A DNA stretch of 64,000 nt from Lomentospora prolificans (Eukaryota > Ascomycota > Sordariomycetes > Microascales > Microascaceae), in NCBI GenBank assembly GCA_029532625.1, contig JARFXM010000009.1, forward strand, positions 5,259,501-5,323,500, written 5' to 3'. The notes beneath the pieces are model-generated. The model saw only the letters and a list, made by a program, of their open reading frames with translations. It searched no databases and was not told the origin of the DNA. This document shows positions 1 through 12,318 of this stretch, piece after piece. Numbering within the stretch: the first letter of the stretch is position 1; each line of letters opens with the position of its first letter. The translations under genes and the position numbers were made by a program.

Positions 1-318
1 AGTTGCCCCTCCACACTCTTAACCGAAGTTCACCGAGAATTCGGCGGGATTACCTACCAAAATCAGCCAGTTCCATCGCTATAACCTGCCTTTCCTACTT
101 GCGTCCTCCCGCCTAATATCCGTAGCTCGGGTCTGCAGACTTGAAAGACACATTGGGGCCGTTGTTCAAATTCCGCGCTGAAGCTAGGATCCTCCTGGAC
201 GAAGTGGAAAAACCTCTCAACGGAACAAGGACTAAACAACAAGCCCTGTTTCGAAATCAACAGGTGTTGGAGCCTCCCTTTCCAATATCGGAAACCCGAT
301 GGCAATCGTAGGGTTAGA

Positions 319-352
319 TTTTTTTTTTTTTTTTTTTTTTTTTTGGGGGGGG
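319..352. repeat. T26-G8 homopolymer junction
   Basis: Twenty-six T (319-344) are followed directly by eight G (345-352). On the other strand this is poly-C followed by poly-A. Run length in such tracts is prone to slippage and to assembly error. Confidence 0.9.
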
Positions 353-435
353 AGCGGGGTTTGCGCGGGAGAGTATAGTATATTGATCCATGCATAGTAC
401 CAATATCCAGCATCTGCGGCAGACAGTGGCCCTCG

Positions 436-611
436 AGTTTTGGGACAATACCACTATAACCGCGAGCTGAAGCTGCTTGGAGAGGGCTGCTATAGTAGCT
501 CTTACTCCCTAGGACATTTATATCTACGCCTTTCTCAATGAGTATCTGGACGATATCACTATAGCTGTGAGCTCGTGCAGCTACAAATATTGATCCGATC
601 CTGAGACCCAT
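436..611 (-). pseudogene. Ankyrin-repeat relic
   Basis: The minus-strand frame beginning at an ATG at 609-611 reads like parts of two ankyrin repeats. An 'IVQILIEKGVDIN' segment is followed by 'PLQAASARGYSGIV', the helix-turn-helix pattern seen in long ankyrin tails of fungal NACHT/NLR-type proteins. The match stops after about 55 residues, and the frame then runs into unrelated sequence and a poly-T/poly-G tract. No partner domain is visible upstream or downstream in any frame. I read it as a fragment of a decayed ankyrin gene; a short expressed fragment is less likely. Confidence 0.5.
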
Positions 612-2840
612 CTCCCAAGGGTATCGCTGTCTATAAGCCAGCTACCTGTTCCCGGATGCCTGTTTTTCTAGCTTCGTTAAGGTTGGTCGAAGGATCGGGG
701 GTGAGAGCCACTGCTTGGTTTAATCGCGATGGGCGCCTGATACTAAATGATGTAGTTTTTGATCGATCAGATTTGTCTGAGCCACAGAGTTGTCAACCTT
801 CGCTTCCATTCTCGTCACGGTGCAGAGCACTAAGAGGACAGTATCAACAAATGGTCATGATCATAAAGCTGAAGAAGTAGGATAATTAACTATTGGAGAG
901 AACCTCGGCAACCGTCTTCTCCGCCTCAACCTTGCTTGGAGGAATTTCGCAAAAGAGTTCCTTAGCATTCGCAGCCCCGGCCATCCCTGCAAAGCCCTGC
1001 CATTCTTTGTTCTTATGCGAGTCCGAATAGTCACAGTTACTATGGATGACAAGACACGGAAAATGGTTCCTCAGCCCAGCGGCGTTGTTGAGAGCTGCTT
1101 GCGTCAATGTACACTTACAAATACCTCGCTCTGTACCTTACGTGTGGGTTTTAGCAGCCGGCTTCAATCTTGGCGCCTGAGTATATTATTCATGAAACCT
1201 TGCCTCCAGGGCTCGTTAGATGTTTTCAATGCGAGTCTTTCGCGAACACGTCGATTTAACCCACTACCTTGTCCCGCGCGTATGAAGCGTCGCCTTGTCC
1301 GGAGGGTCCCACAATCGTGCAATGGATTTCCAGGAAGCCCCGAGTCCGCTACGGATATGATTCTCTTGGGTAAGTGATAGCCTACCGAAACGATGATTTG
1401 CGCCGCTAAGAGCGCCTAAATTCATCTGAAGTCACTGATGCCGTGACCCTTGGGTCAAGTACTTAGGGTTGGGTGAGAGCTCAGCCGGGCCTTGTTTAGA
1501 GAGATCCTTCTTATGCTGGCAGAGGTTGACGATGATCCCATCCCTCATGGGTCGGATCCGGTAATCGTACCATGGCGCGAATTCCAGGCTCCAGACCCCT
1601 CCAGAAACCCAAAGTAGTATCGGGAGAGCGCTCAAGGAGTGGCCGGTGGGTGAGCGGGGATGGGTGGCTTTGAAGATCTCGCATTGAGAATGTTACTCGA
1701 CCGCGATTATGCTTGCCACTTTCCCCACAGCATAGTCGACGTAAACTGGAGTTTCAGAGGCCTTGCTGGCTACTAAATCCGCCTCAAGCATTTTGTAGTG
1801 TTGTTATTATTACCCATTCCTCTAGGGCTAGCACGACCTTTGTCGAGGACTATCCGCGGCGTGAGCCAATCCCTGGTCAAATGATGTCTCGCATAAGGTA
1901 GGAAGCGCCTGTCTCGAGAACTAAGCCTGGCATTGTTTAGGGAATGATCCCCTGGTGACGACCTCGAATCCTGGGTTGGATCTTTTATCGTCGACAACTG
2001 GGCCCATCTCGACTCCTTTCATAATACCGTTTATAGACCTCGAGCAACATGGAACATGGCGCACCACCAGACTACAATCAAAATATCCTTGAACTGGTCT
2101 AAGCAATTGGCCGAACCTCTCCGTACCCCAAGATCGACGGGTTAAAGAGGTTAAATCGGTCGCATAATGGACGATGCTCCATTGGGGCTTTGCCATAGGT
2201 GGGGTGGCCGGGGAATATGTTTCAGGAATTGGGTCACCAACACTTTTGGCGGAGCTGCGCACAGTTGTAAGCCCCTAGGTATATACTTGTACACGCTGAG
2301 GCGACGCGGACGGTGACGGCAGCAAGCCTGTGAAGTTTGGGTCTCTCGAAGGGGTAAAAGGGAAGGTCTGGCAAGCTGTCACCGTCGAGAGTCGAGACGA
2401 TGGAGATCAAGGAGGAAAAGGGGGGGAAAAGGGTAGCGGATTGTGGTATAAACCCTTAAGACCTGCCGCATTGCGTTCCATGTTTCTGACCCCTTTTCCT
2501 CTGCCTTTCCTTTCTACCCATTGTGTTGTGTCGTTAACCTTTTGTTAAACGGTAAATATTAACCCAAGCTTCTTCAAGGCCGACCCGACAGACAAGGTGG
2601 TTGATTTTTGGGACCTCCGAACCCTGCCATCCTTGCTTCTTTCTTCCACGTCCCTCTTGTTTATCGATAAGATCAATACCACGGCACCTGAGCGCGACCG
2701 GCTGCGCTGAGGATTAATTGTCGACCCACTTCGACGCAGATTGACGGCTGCAACCACTCACAGGCGAGCAAATCCTGCTAGCTGAGTGGTCAGGTCTCCC
2801 ACTTGGCAACGGCAATCACAGGCGCCTAGAAGCCTGTGCT

Positions 2841-2860
2841 CCCCCCCCCCAAAAAAAAAA
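2841..2860. repeat. C10-A10 homopolymer junction in actinin leader
   Basis: Ten C (2841-2850) are followed by ten A (2851-2860), ending 10 bases before the alpha-actinin start codon at 2871. It lies in the presumed 5' leader and has the same poly-C/poly-A order as the minus strand of 319-352. Confidence 0.9.
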
Positions 2861-2870
2861 CCCCACCAGA

Positions 2871-5820
2871 ATGGACGCCTATTCCCAGCACCTCCAGCGG
2901 GCTCTGGAGCCACTCCCAGCGCTGAAGACCCCACTAAACACGGCTGCACCCCTACACATGGAGCCCTCAACAGCGCCCCCAGCCGGGCCGTTGCAACCCC
3001 TCGAGCTCCCTGGCAACGCTACCGAGAAGGAGAAATTCCCCGACTTCTGTTTACATCAGGAGCCAGTCGTCGTCGACAATGACAACGATCACCACCACAA
3101 CTACTACGACCCCTCCGCCCACTCTCATCCACATCTGGTAACTGACCAGCACCATCACCAATTCGTCTCCACCTCTCCAATCCATCCTGCACTCGCAAAG
3201 GTCGTTCACGATCCCGCCGCCGTACGAGCATTGCGTACGTCATCAATAATCAGCTCTGCCCCTTCTGAGGCATCGATAGCCGTCTCCGAGACATCAACAA
3301 GAGCTGCCTCTCCCTCACCGACCTACGATTATACCTCTTCCCCGACCTCTACCCCGACTTCTTCGCAGAAAGGCTCACCCGAGCTTCACTCTGCACCGAC
3401 TTTTGCTTCCCCAGCCACCCCTATTACTCGGAGCAGGAGAACGAAGCACGAACTCAACGCCGCCAGGGTCCAACGGTCGGGCAGCCAGCGGGACAAGCAG
3501 TCTGCAGCCAAGGAGAAGGAAACAACCCCTTCCAAAAGGCGGAGGTTCCTTAGCTCGGCTACCGGCCAGGTTGACGCTCTAGCTGCTGTCGAGCCTGCCC
3601 ATGAGCAGGGTTTGACGAGAATGGCTTTCGAAGAGCAGCAGAGGTGGATCAAAGTCCAACAAAAAACATTTACAAAATGGTAGGTGCCTAATACGCTTCG
3701 GGACCACACTGGGATATTATAACTCTTGGCAACATCATATTTTCTACGATGCTGTGGAACTCCGGTGCTAACGGCTTTTCTCCTAGGGTGAATACGAAGC
3801 TAGAGGCTAGGGATTTGGAGGTGAAGAATCTAGTCACAGATCTTAGCGATGGTGTAAGTGGTGATCGCCCAAGACCTCCACCTTTTCCGGCTTTCCCGTC
3901 CCGTAAACTGTCTTAGCTAACCCCGTATTTCTTTCACTAGGTCCTACTTATACATTTGCTCGAGTGTCTGTCAAACGAGGCCCTTGGCCGCTACGCGGCG
4001 AAGCCTAAGCTCCGGGTGCAAAGGTTCGAGAATGCCAACCTGGCGCTCAATTTTGTCAAGTCCAGGGGCATTCAAATGACCAACATTGGCGCCGAAGACG
4101 TCGTCGACGGAAACCAGAAGATTATTCTTGGCCTCATTTGGATTCTTATTTCGAGGTTTACCATTAGTGATATTAATGAGGAGGGTATGACGGCGAAAGA
4201 GGGTCTACTCCTATGGTGCCAAAGGAAGACTGCCTGTTATGACGAGGTCGAGGTTCGGGATTTCAGTGCTAGCTGGAACGACGGCCTTGCCTTCTGCGCT
4301 CTCCTGGATATTCACCGTCCCGATCTTATCGACTATGACGCCCTAGACAAGTCGGACCACCGTGGAAATATGCAGCTCGCCTTCGATCTTGCCCATAAAG
4401 AGATTGGCATTCCTAACCTTCTCGACGTAGAAGATGTCTGCGATGTGCCCAAGCCCGATGAGCGAAGTTTGATGACCTACATTGCCTACTGGTTCCACGC
4501 TTTCTCGCAGATGGAGAAGGTAGAGAATGCAGGTCGGCGTGTTGAGAAGTTTGTCCTTAACATGCAGGGTGCCTGGGAGATGCAGAGCGCCTATGAGAGA
4601 AGGATGGCGGAGCTGCTCAGGGCTATCCGTGAGCAGGTAGCGCAATGGCAACAGGCTAAGTTTGAAGGCACTTACACTGATGCCAAGGCGCAGGCCGCCG
4701 ACTTCGCCGCCTACAAGAGGGGGCAGAAGAGGGAGTGGGTAGCGGAGAAGAGTGAACTCGCAACACTGCTCGGCAACATCAAGACCAAGCTCGGGACTTA
4801 CAGGCTACGGCCGTACGAACCCCCGGCGGAGCTGCGCCTAGAGGTCATGGAGCAGGAGTGGGCTAACTTGTCGAAGACAGAAATGGCCAGGGCGCAGCTC
4901 ATCAACGAAACCATCCGAGAGTGAGTGGCTTACGCCCAAGGAAAGTTTTTGACCGATTCCGCTAACGAGTGTGCTTTAGTATCAAGAACGCGCTGAGGAA
5001 GTCCTTTGCTGACAAGGCCAACGACTTTGCCATGGCTCTCAACACCATGCAGCTAGCCATATCTGGCCTTGAGGGAGACGTAGAAGACCAGCTGCACCAC
5101 GTCAGGAAACTCAGCGATAACCTTCCACCGCTCGATCAATATCTTAGCACCATCGCCGCTGTAGACGAAAAGTGCCAAGAGGCCAACATCGAGGAGAACG
5201 ACTTCACGACCTACACGTATGACGAACTCTGCTACGAGCTCTCCCTCGTAAAGTCGTCCGTGCAGAAGAAGCTCGCTTTCCTTGAGAATCAAATCGTAGC
5301 GCGTAACATGACCAACCTGACGCCAATCCAACTTGAGGAGTTTGAGAGCGTGTTCCGTCACTTTGACCGCAACGATACCAACTCTCTACACGAACTTGAG
5401 TTCAGCGCTGCGCTTGCATCTCTCGGCCTCGTCTTTTCCGAGGACGAAATGCACGACTACTTCCTCGAGACGTCCAAAGGCCGCGATTACGTCACCTTTG
5501 AGCAGTTTATCCGCTTCATGGTTGACGTGACCGAGGACCAGAACACAGCTGAGCAGGTCTTCCAGTCCTTCCGTGAGGTCGCCGACGGAAAGCCCTACGT
5601 CACGGAGATGGACCTGCGCCACAGCCTCGTGCCCGACGAAGTCATCGACAAGCTCGCCGAGTTCTTCCCCAAGCACCAGGGCCCCGACCTCGCTACCGAC
5701 AGGGGCATGCCGCAGTATGATTACGTCTCGTTTATGGAGAAGCTTCTCGGAGACGGCCCCGCCGCCTCCTCCCCCACGGGAGCCAAGGGCCCCAATGGCA
5801 AGGTCAACGGGTTCCACTAG
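2871..5820 (+). CDS. ain1: Alpha-actinin-like actin cross-linker
   Basis: Exons 2871-3679, 3787-3853, 3941-4920 and 4980-5820 join in phase with GT-AG introns (107, 87, 59 nt) and give 898 residues. The product should cross-link F-actin at the cytokinetic ring and other actin structures. Two calponin-homology domains lie at about 255-360 ('WIKVQQKTFTKW', 'LLIHLLECLS') and 375-480 ('GLLLWCQRKT', 'WNDGLAFCALLD'). A short spectrin-type coiled rod follows to about 725, then C-terminal EF-hands at about 732-885; the first loop (D-x-N-x-T...E) is only partly canonical. Residues 1-250 are a Ser/Pro/Thr-rich low-complexity extension. Fission yeast Ain1 is about 620 residues and starts near CH1, so ATG 3621 is an alternative start; the extension is open throughout and has an ATG in frame. 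The gene converges with the VPS9 gene. Confidence 0.93.
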
Positions 5821-6456
5821 ACAGCAAGAGTGTTTGGCTGGGTCTGTTGAGTTTGGTATATACGACTGCACCTTTGTTCTTCCTTCTTCTTGTTATTCTT
5901 CTCTTGGTATCCTCGCCATGCAATTATGTCTATACCCTGGCTTTCTTCTTTACGCTTTTCTCTCCTTTTAATATTTACGTTCTGTTTCGTTCTGGGCCAG
6001 GGACCTGAATCACGGTTGAACTTGTCTTCATCGTCGTGTGCTTGCTTTCATTATATTTTTTTTTTTTGGCTCCTTTTCCCTCAGACTGGATCGGGAGAAA
6101 AGACAAGAAGGGACCAGGGTTTTTTTTAACCTAGGAAATAGATAAATTGCATAGTCAGGTGTTTATTCAGAGTCTTCTTCACGAAACCTTACCTCATTTC
6201 TAATGAATGGAGCATCATCGTAGAGAGTGTCGTTGACATCCCAGACACCAGTATCCAGTACGGTTGAGCAGGACATATCAGAAAGTGTAATGGGCACGTA
6301 TATTTATTCCGTCTCCCTGAACTTGCAAAAATTCGAACTACCAAGCGTAGACCCGACCCGACCCGACCCATCAGGGTCAAAAGCACCCATTCTATATGAT
6401 ACAGAGACACTTTGGATTCCAAAAAATTAAACTCCGGAGTCATCTAAGAACACTCT
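5821..6456. other. Convergent 3' interval
   Basis: This is 636 bases between the stops of the alpha-actinin (+) and VPS9-domain (-) genes. It holds their 3' UTRs, a T tract near 6057-6068 and a short ACCCG tandem (about 3.7 copies, 6351-6370). No gene is seen. Confidence 0.7.
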
Positions 6457-8788
6457 TCACTTGGACTCAAATGCATCCAAGTCCTTTAAAGCATTTGCCA
6501 GCCTTCTATAATCTCGCAGGAGATCAAGCACCTCACCCAGCTTCAAATCACCTGGGCTTTGGAGCTCCATGAAGCGTTTGTTGGGTGGGGGAATTTTGGG
6601 CGTCGCTTTGGGCGGTAGGGCAGTAGCGAGATCAGGGAAGGCCTAGTGATACTAATTAGATCGTGTTCGTAATTGTGAATGAAAGAGGCCTAACTCACCG
6701 TAGCAAGGTCGCCCCCTTCCGTGGGGCCCTTGGTAGCCGCTCCATCCTTGGGTGGTGGCGTAGGGGCCGGCCTTCCAAAGCCTCTGATCATGCCAATGCT
6801 GGAGAGCCTACCGATAGGGTTCAGGGAGCTGCCTAGGTTCCGCATAGACTCTACCAGTGCCGGATTCACCGACGGGCTCGGAGACGGTTGCGGTGGAGGC
6901 ACCTTTTCCCGAGCTCCTTCTTCGGGAATTCCTTCCACCTGCGCTGCAACTGCTGAGGTAGCTTTCTTGGAGCTGCTAGCGCTGCGGAGGCTGCGGAGAC
7001 TATCGGCGCTGTGGTCCCGACTAGGTTTCCGACCACCAATAAGGTTGAGCACCTTGTCCTCTCTGGGAGGTGATCGCCCTTCTTCAGGACCGTGGATAGA
7101 ACTAGCACCACTGACAGACCCGTCATCCTCCGGAGGCGGCGTACTGACAAGCTTACGCGCATCGTCGAGAGTTTTGGGTACGACAAGGTCTTTGCCAGTC
7201 TCAGGCGTTTCTTGGCGCTCGCGAAGTTTGCCCACAAGGAAGTTATAACTGTCACCAAGAGAGTTGGAAATCGTCTTCAGGCCTTGATCCGCGGTCGTGA
7301 AGATGGAGTCACTCGCTGCGTTGATCGCTTGGGCAGGTGTGTTGACAAGGTCGCTGAGTCTCCTGTTCTTCTGGACGGCTGCTCGTAGGCCACCGGGCGA
7401 GGGTGGCGGCTTCGCACCGGTAGCACCAGTAGCATTGGCGAGGGTAGCCTCGGGCTGGCTTCCCGTCGCTGACGACAAGCCCGGGGCGTATGCGGGCGGA
7501 AACGTTTCGACTCTGGGAGTGCCGGGTTGGCTTACGAGCTTCGGCGGGCCCGAAGGCAGCTCGTCAGCTCGGAGAGTTGAAAGGTCAACTGTTTCGAGGA
7601 AGCTAATCGCTGCCTCAAGGGTGGTTAGGCAGTAGGCTGCTTCGCCGTTCAGTTTCTGCTCCCACCGGAAGTTCTGGATGAAATGGGTATCGCTAATAAC
7701 GTTGAGCTTCTCAGGAGGCAGAGTGATTAGAGTGTAAATAATCATCGGCATGATCTCGTCGGCGGAGGCTGAGGGCTGATATTGAGATAACACATCAACA
7801 ATGGCTTTGTGGACCGCCTTCAAGTGATTCAACTTTCCGAGTGGGTACCTCGCTTCGTTCATACGGATGAGTTCTTGTCTGGCGGGTTCCAGCGCTTCCT
7901 TGATGACCTCGGCTTTGAAATCCTCCTCATTCTCGCCGTCCTTTGAAGAGTCGCCAAATTCGATTCCCAGATCACCCAAATTTATTCCCACCAGCGCGAG
8001 AGCAGCGGTCTTAGAGCGGAGCTTATCATCTTGAGCTTCGTCTTGCGTGCTTCGGTGACGGTAAATGCGAGCGTAGATGCCCTCGCAAAGCCTCCGTTCC
8101 ACAGCCTCCTCTAGCCTGCCACGCTTCAGCTCTAGAGCCTTTCGGGCTCGTTTGCGTTCGGCTAGTTCTCCGGCGGTGAGCATCTGCTGATCAAGCTCTT
8201 TAGGCTTGTCCTTGCTTCCAATAGATGCAGCCTTTGCGCGTAGTCTCTGGGCGGTAGACTGGCGCGAAGGAGCCGGGGAAGCATCTCTTGTTTGTTTCAT
8301 CGCAAGGGTGGATATGTGGGTATTGATATGGGTCGAAGCCACAGCGTAGAAGTCTTGAAAAAGTCGAGCTAGGTTGTCAATGTTAGGGGGGGTCGGGTGA
8401 ACCTTGGCCGAGAGCGACTCGATGAAGCTGGTGATGAGAACGAGCGTTAGCGAGCCTATACCATCGGAGCTTCCTGGGTGTAAACATACCTGTCTGTGAG
8501 ACTCACAAGCTCAATGGGCATTTCACCCATATCTACTGACACCCTCCCGGCTTCTCCGGCTTCGTCATTATCTGTGGTCTCGAGAGCATCGGGAGAAGCA
8601 AGTGGCCCCTCGGCGGGGTTAAACACGGAGGTTGTTTGTGACCGCGAGTTAGGAGTAGTCCCGTTCTGGAAAGTGTTCGCTCTCCTGAGCGGATTGACAG
8701 ATGATGGACCGTCTTTTGACGCGTTCTTGGCCGAGGCAGCCGCGCGGAGAGGCCCGGGTCGGCTCGAGGGGGTGATAGTCGAAGACAT
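6457..8788 (-). CDS. VPS9-domain Rab5-type guanine exchange factor
   Basis: Exons 8788-8490, 8427-6699 and 6642-6457 join in phase and give 737 residues. VPS9 domains load GTP onto Rab5-class GTPases (Vps21/Ypt5x) on early endosomes. The domain covers roughly residues 230-380. The catalytic signatures are present: 'SADEIMPMIIYTL' with its Asp and Pro, and 'AAYCLTTLEAAI' with the Tyr and Thr that contact the switch regions. The remainder is Ser/Pro-rich and probably disordered, with a short helical C-terminus ('LLRDYRRLANALKDL') in exon 3. It could match yeast Muk1 better than Vps9, since no CUE domain is visible. The second donor reads GTG AGT TAG, so retention of that intron would stop translation two codons later and drop exon 3. 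Confidence 0.9.
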
Positions 8789-9979
8789 TATTAGAGATTA
8801 GCAGTAGGGAATAGTCGCAGTGATAGTATTGTATGGTAGCTTCGATGATAATGAATCGGTGTATGAACGAATATGAAGGCAAGAAAGATAGGACCAAGAG
8901 GATCTTGGGTTTAGAACCGGCTAGTTCAGGACTAGGACGGCAGCATGAAAGACGGCACTATCTTGAAACTGGGTGGGCACCCTGCGAGCTCGGCAAATGG
9001 GGAGCTACAGATGAGGACCAGAAGCCCCCATCAGACAAAAGTTAAGGGTGACGCGCCGAGGTCGCAGGTATTCTGCCTAGAATCTGGCAAAGGGTAAGAA
9101 TAGCGTTCTGTTGTGATGGCCGACAAATAAACAAGAAACAGCGAAAGTTAAAAAAGGACAGAATTGAAAGCACCCACTTTAGCTTCTGTTGGTGATGACG
9201 GCAGGAGACGAAATGGCCGGACTTGAAGCAGATCATTTGGGGATTAGTGGACTCGAACTCGCCGCATCTGACACGGACACGGGGACATCCATGAATCAGT
9301 GGGACGCAGGCACCTGCGCTCACAGAAAGGGTGCCTGAGCTTGCGCTGTTTCGGACTCAAGCCCGGCGAGGCGGCCGCTGCCAGCCGCTGGATATGCTCA
9401 ATGCAATGTCGCATGCTCTTCTAGGCGCTTGTGCCCACCTCCTGTAAACACCTGGTGGTCTTTAAATACGCCAGCACTACCAAGGTAGACAACCTGAGTC
9501 TCCTTCGTAAAATGAATGCATTATCATGGATAATTGGCGCTTGAGAGTGTACACGAATCCTACTCGATGGCGGCAGCAAGACCGAAGAGTTGACGTTTAA
9601 AGCTATCTGCAAAGCGAAATCCAAATGGCGATCTGGCTTCTAGTTAATCTATTGAGACCTCTATAATTTGATGCCTTGGAACGATGAATCTGATGCTATC
9701 AACAGGCATCTAGTGGAGGATAATCCTCCAATCTTCGATTGAATGATTGATCTGTGGTCCAGGGTTTTTAGCACCACACGTTGACGCATATGCATACCCG
9801 TAGCTGATGAAATTATGCTTAGTCATCGATACAGCTCCTAAAGTTTCGTCATGTCGCGTCCTCGATAAGGCTACAGGCGGACCCTCTCAAAATTTACCGA
9901 TGCGCCAGAGCCGGACATTGTCACCCCCTAGCCTTTGGCAGACAACGTGGCTACCCTGTCACGACGTCCGTACTTCAAC
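8789..9979. other. Divergent promoter interval, VPS9 / YL1
   Basis: These 1.19 kb separate two divergent start codons and should hold both promoters. I see no coding frame with family motifs and no convincing tRNA. Confidence 0.6.
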
Positions 9980-12318
9980 ATGTCCGCCGAAGATGAGCAG
10001 CCTCCAAAGGCTGTCGACCGAGAGGAAACCGCTGCGATGTCCGACGATAGTAGCTCCGACAGCGACAGCTCTACGAGCAGCAATGGAGATAGTCCCAAGG
10101 TCGAGTGGCTTGCCACGGGCCGCGCGAAGCGCTCGACAGCCGGAAATCGAATGAAAACGATGCTCGCGAACGAGGAACCCGATTCCGACCTCGAGTTGCT
10201 CTTTGCCGAAGACGAGAACGACGTCGGTTTCGAAGACATGGGCGATGATTCCGATGTGCAGATGGATTCCTCGTCCGACGATGAAGACGAGCAGAATGCC
10301 GGCGATGACCTAGAAGGAGAAAAAGAACTCGAGCGACAGGCTCGAGAAAAGCGCGCTGCGGCACGGAAACGCAAGGCCCAGGAGGCCATACCCGCCAAGT
10401 TCCGGAAAAAGGTCCGGGTACCACCCACAAGGCCCTCGGCTTCGCCTGCGCCTGCTCCACGTCCCAAGAAGAAGTCAGAGCGTCAAAGCTGGCTACCGTC
10501 CCCAGCAGATGCGCCGACGAGAGCGTCTCAAAGGCAGACGACCCGGATGAGCAAAGAGCAGCTTCACCAACAGATGAAGGAGCGCGAGGCGAGGCGGCTG
10601 AAGCAACTGGCGATCATGGAAAAGAAACAGAAGAAGCTTGAGGCAATGAAAAAACCTCCCATGACACAAGAAGAAAGGCTTGCTGAAGCTGCGGCGGTTG
10701 AGAAGAAGAATTCAAAGAGCTTGAATAGATGGGAGGAGGCTGAGAAGCAACGGGAGGAGGAACGCCGGGCAAAGCTTGCCGCGCTGAACAGCCGTACTTT
10801 AAAGGGTCCAGTCATCACCTTTTGGAGCGGCCGGAGGGAGTGGGACGATGATAGGCTGAAGCAAGGTGGAATCTACCATATTGAAATCGAGGAGAAGCCC
10901 CGTAAGAAGCGTCTGACTGCTGCGGAGAAGGAGAAAGAGAAGGCGAAGGCAAGGGAAAAGGAAAAGGATAAAGACAAGGACACAGGGAAGGACAAAGATG
11001 GCGATACGGCTATGTCTACGGCGCCTCCAACGCCGGTATCTACACATCCCTCTGGCCCTAGTGTTACGGAACCCCCATCAGGGCCTACATCTGAGATATC
11101 TACACCAGTCGTTGCCGAGCCTCCTACGGCCATACCAAAGCCGGAGATGGAACCAAAAGACATACCGGCCTTATCTGCGCCACCGACGGAGGCATCTTCT
11201 CTCGATGCTCCTGCCAGGTCCGCAGAGGCCGTTCCAGAAGCACGGTCAGAGAAAGACGCCACATCCGCTCAGCTAAGTACCCCACCGTCGTTAATGGGCC
11301 CCCCGTCCATGGCCCCCTTGCCGGTATCTGAGGCAAAGCTAGTACCGATCGAGGAAGCCAAGCCGAAGCCGATAATGGCATTGCCGGCTATAGAAACACA
11401 CCAGCCGCCTACAAGTATGCCGTCGAGCGTATTGGCAGCCCCTGTACTAGCACCTCCGGCCGGCCTATCGCCGACAATGCTGAGTAGCCCGGGGGAATAC
11501 TCCAACCCCCCGAGCCCGAAGATGAATGTTCTCGCCCCTCCGAACACTACGCAACGTCCATCCCCCTTGTCTTTACCGCCATCTACGCCCTCCTCTCTGG
11601 GCGCTCCTAGACCCCATAACCCTTCAAGCCTTCCATTACAGGCTCCGCCACATACCCCCGCCCCGACTCAGCCAATACCCTCTACCACGACTACTAGCCA
11701 AAATCCAGACCAACGCATAACCCAACTACCCCAGCAGCATGAACTAGCCACTGACTCCATAAAACCTATGGAGGGCGTTGAGCCAACTAGAGAAGCGGAA
11801 GAGGGGCCAAGCAGTGGTAACACCACTCACGTAGCCACGCGCAATGCCATCATCCTGCAGAATTTCGAGGAAACGGTCATCAAGGATAAAGTCATACAGA
11901 CGCAAATTCTGTTTGGCAGGAAGATGAGCAGACTGCAGAGTACGTATTGCATTCCTTGTTCGTTTCTCGTTGCATTTTGCCGACACCATGGGACCACCTT
12001 GATCCAGATAAACTAACACGATCGTCAGAGCCACCGTCGCTGCCCCTATGCGCGATCACCAACCAACCGGCCCGTTACAGGGATCCCAAGACAGGGCTGC
12101 CGTACTACAATGCTTATGCGTATCGCGAGATTCAACGCATGCTCCAGGGAGAGTATCGCTGGAGCGCCCTGCTTGGGTGCTGGGTTGGTAGCGGCAAGCT
12201 CGCCGCTAAGGGCGTGCCAGCGAGATTCTTGGATCCCAACGCACCCGCGCCACCCCCGCCTCCGTCTCCCTCTGCGCCCGAGGAGAAGCCGAAGGCAAGC
12301 GGTGCGGGGCCTGGATGA
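9980..12318 (+). CDS. vps72: YL1/Vps72 (Swc2), H2A.Z-binding SWR1 subunit
   Basis: Exons 9980-11939 and 12029-12318 (89 nt intron with a ctaac branch site) give 749 residues. The start is the ATG at 9980; the open frame upstream has no ATG. The protein binds H2A.Z-H2B and helps SWR1 deposit it in nucleosomes. The YL1 N-domain is clear: 'RSTAGNRMKTML' and 'DLELLFAEDENDVGF', then an acidic stretch, basic helices and 'GPVITFWSGRREW'. Exon 2 carries the YL1_C domain: 'YRDPKTGLPYYNAYAYREI' and 'GKLAAKGVPARFLDP'. About 330 residues of Pro/Ser/Thr-rich linker separate them, far longer than in yeast Swc2. Just after YL1_C the frame ends at TGA 12316-12318, while a Q/P-rich frame opens across that stop, so the true C-terminus is uncertain. 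Confidence 0.92.

Larger units (their letters stand above)
1..2870. other. Gene-poor 5' interval with one ankyrin relic
   Basis: Apart from the ankyrin-like relic at 436-611 and homopolymer tracts at 319-352 and 2841-2860, I see no gene here. The open frames are short, lack family motifs and do not join through plausible introns. The last few hundred bases must hold the promoter and 5' leader of the alpha-actinin gene starting at 2871. Confidence 0.6.

Noticed and set aside
9235..9300. T-arm-like sequence (minus strand, GAGTTCGAGTCC) suggesting a tRNA
   Set aside because: Neither the T stem nor any acceptor, D or anticodon stem pairs around it.
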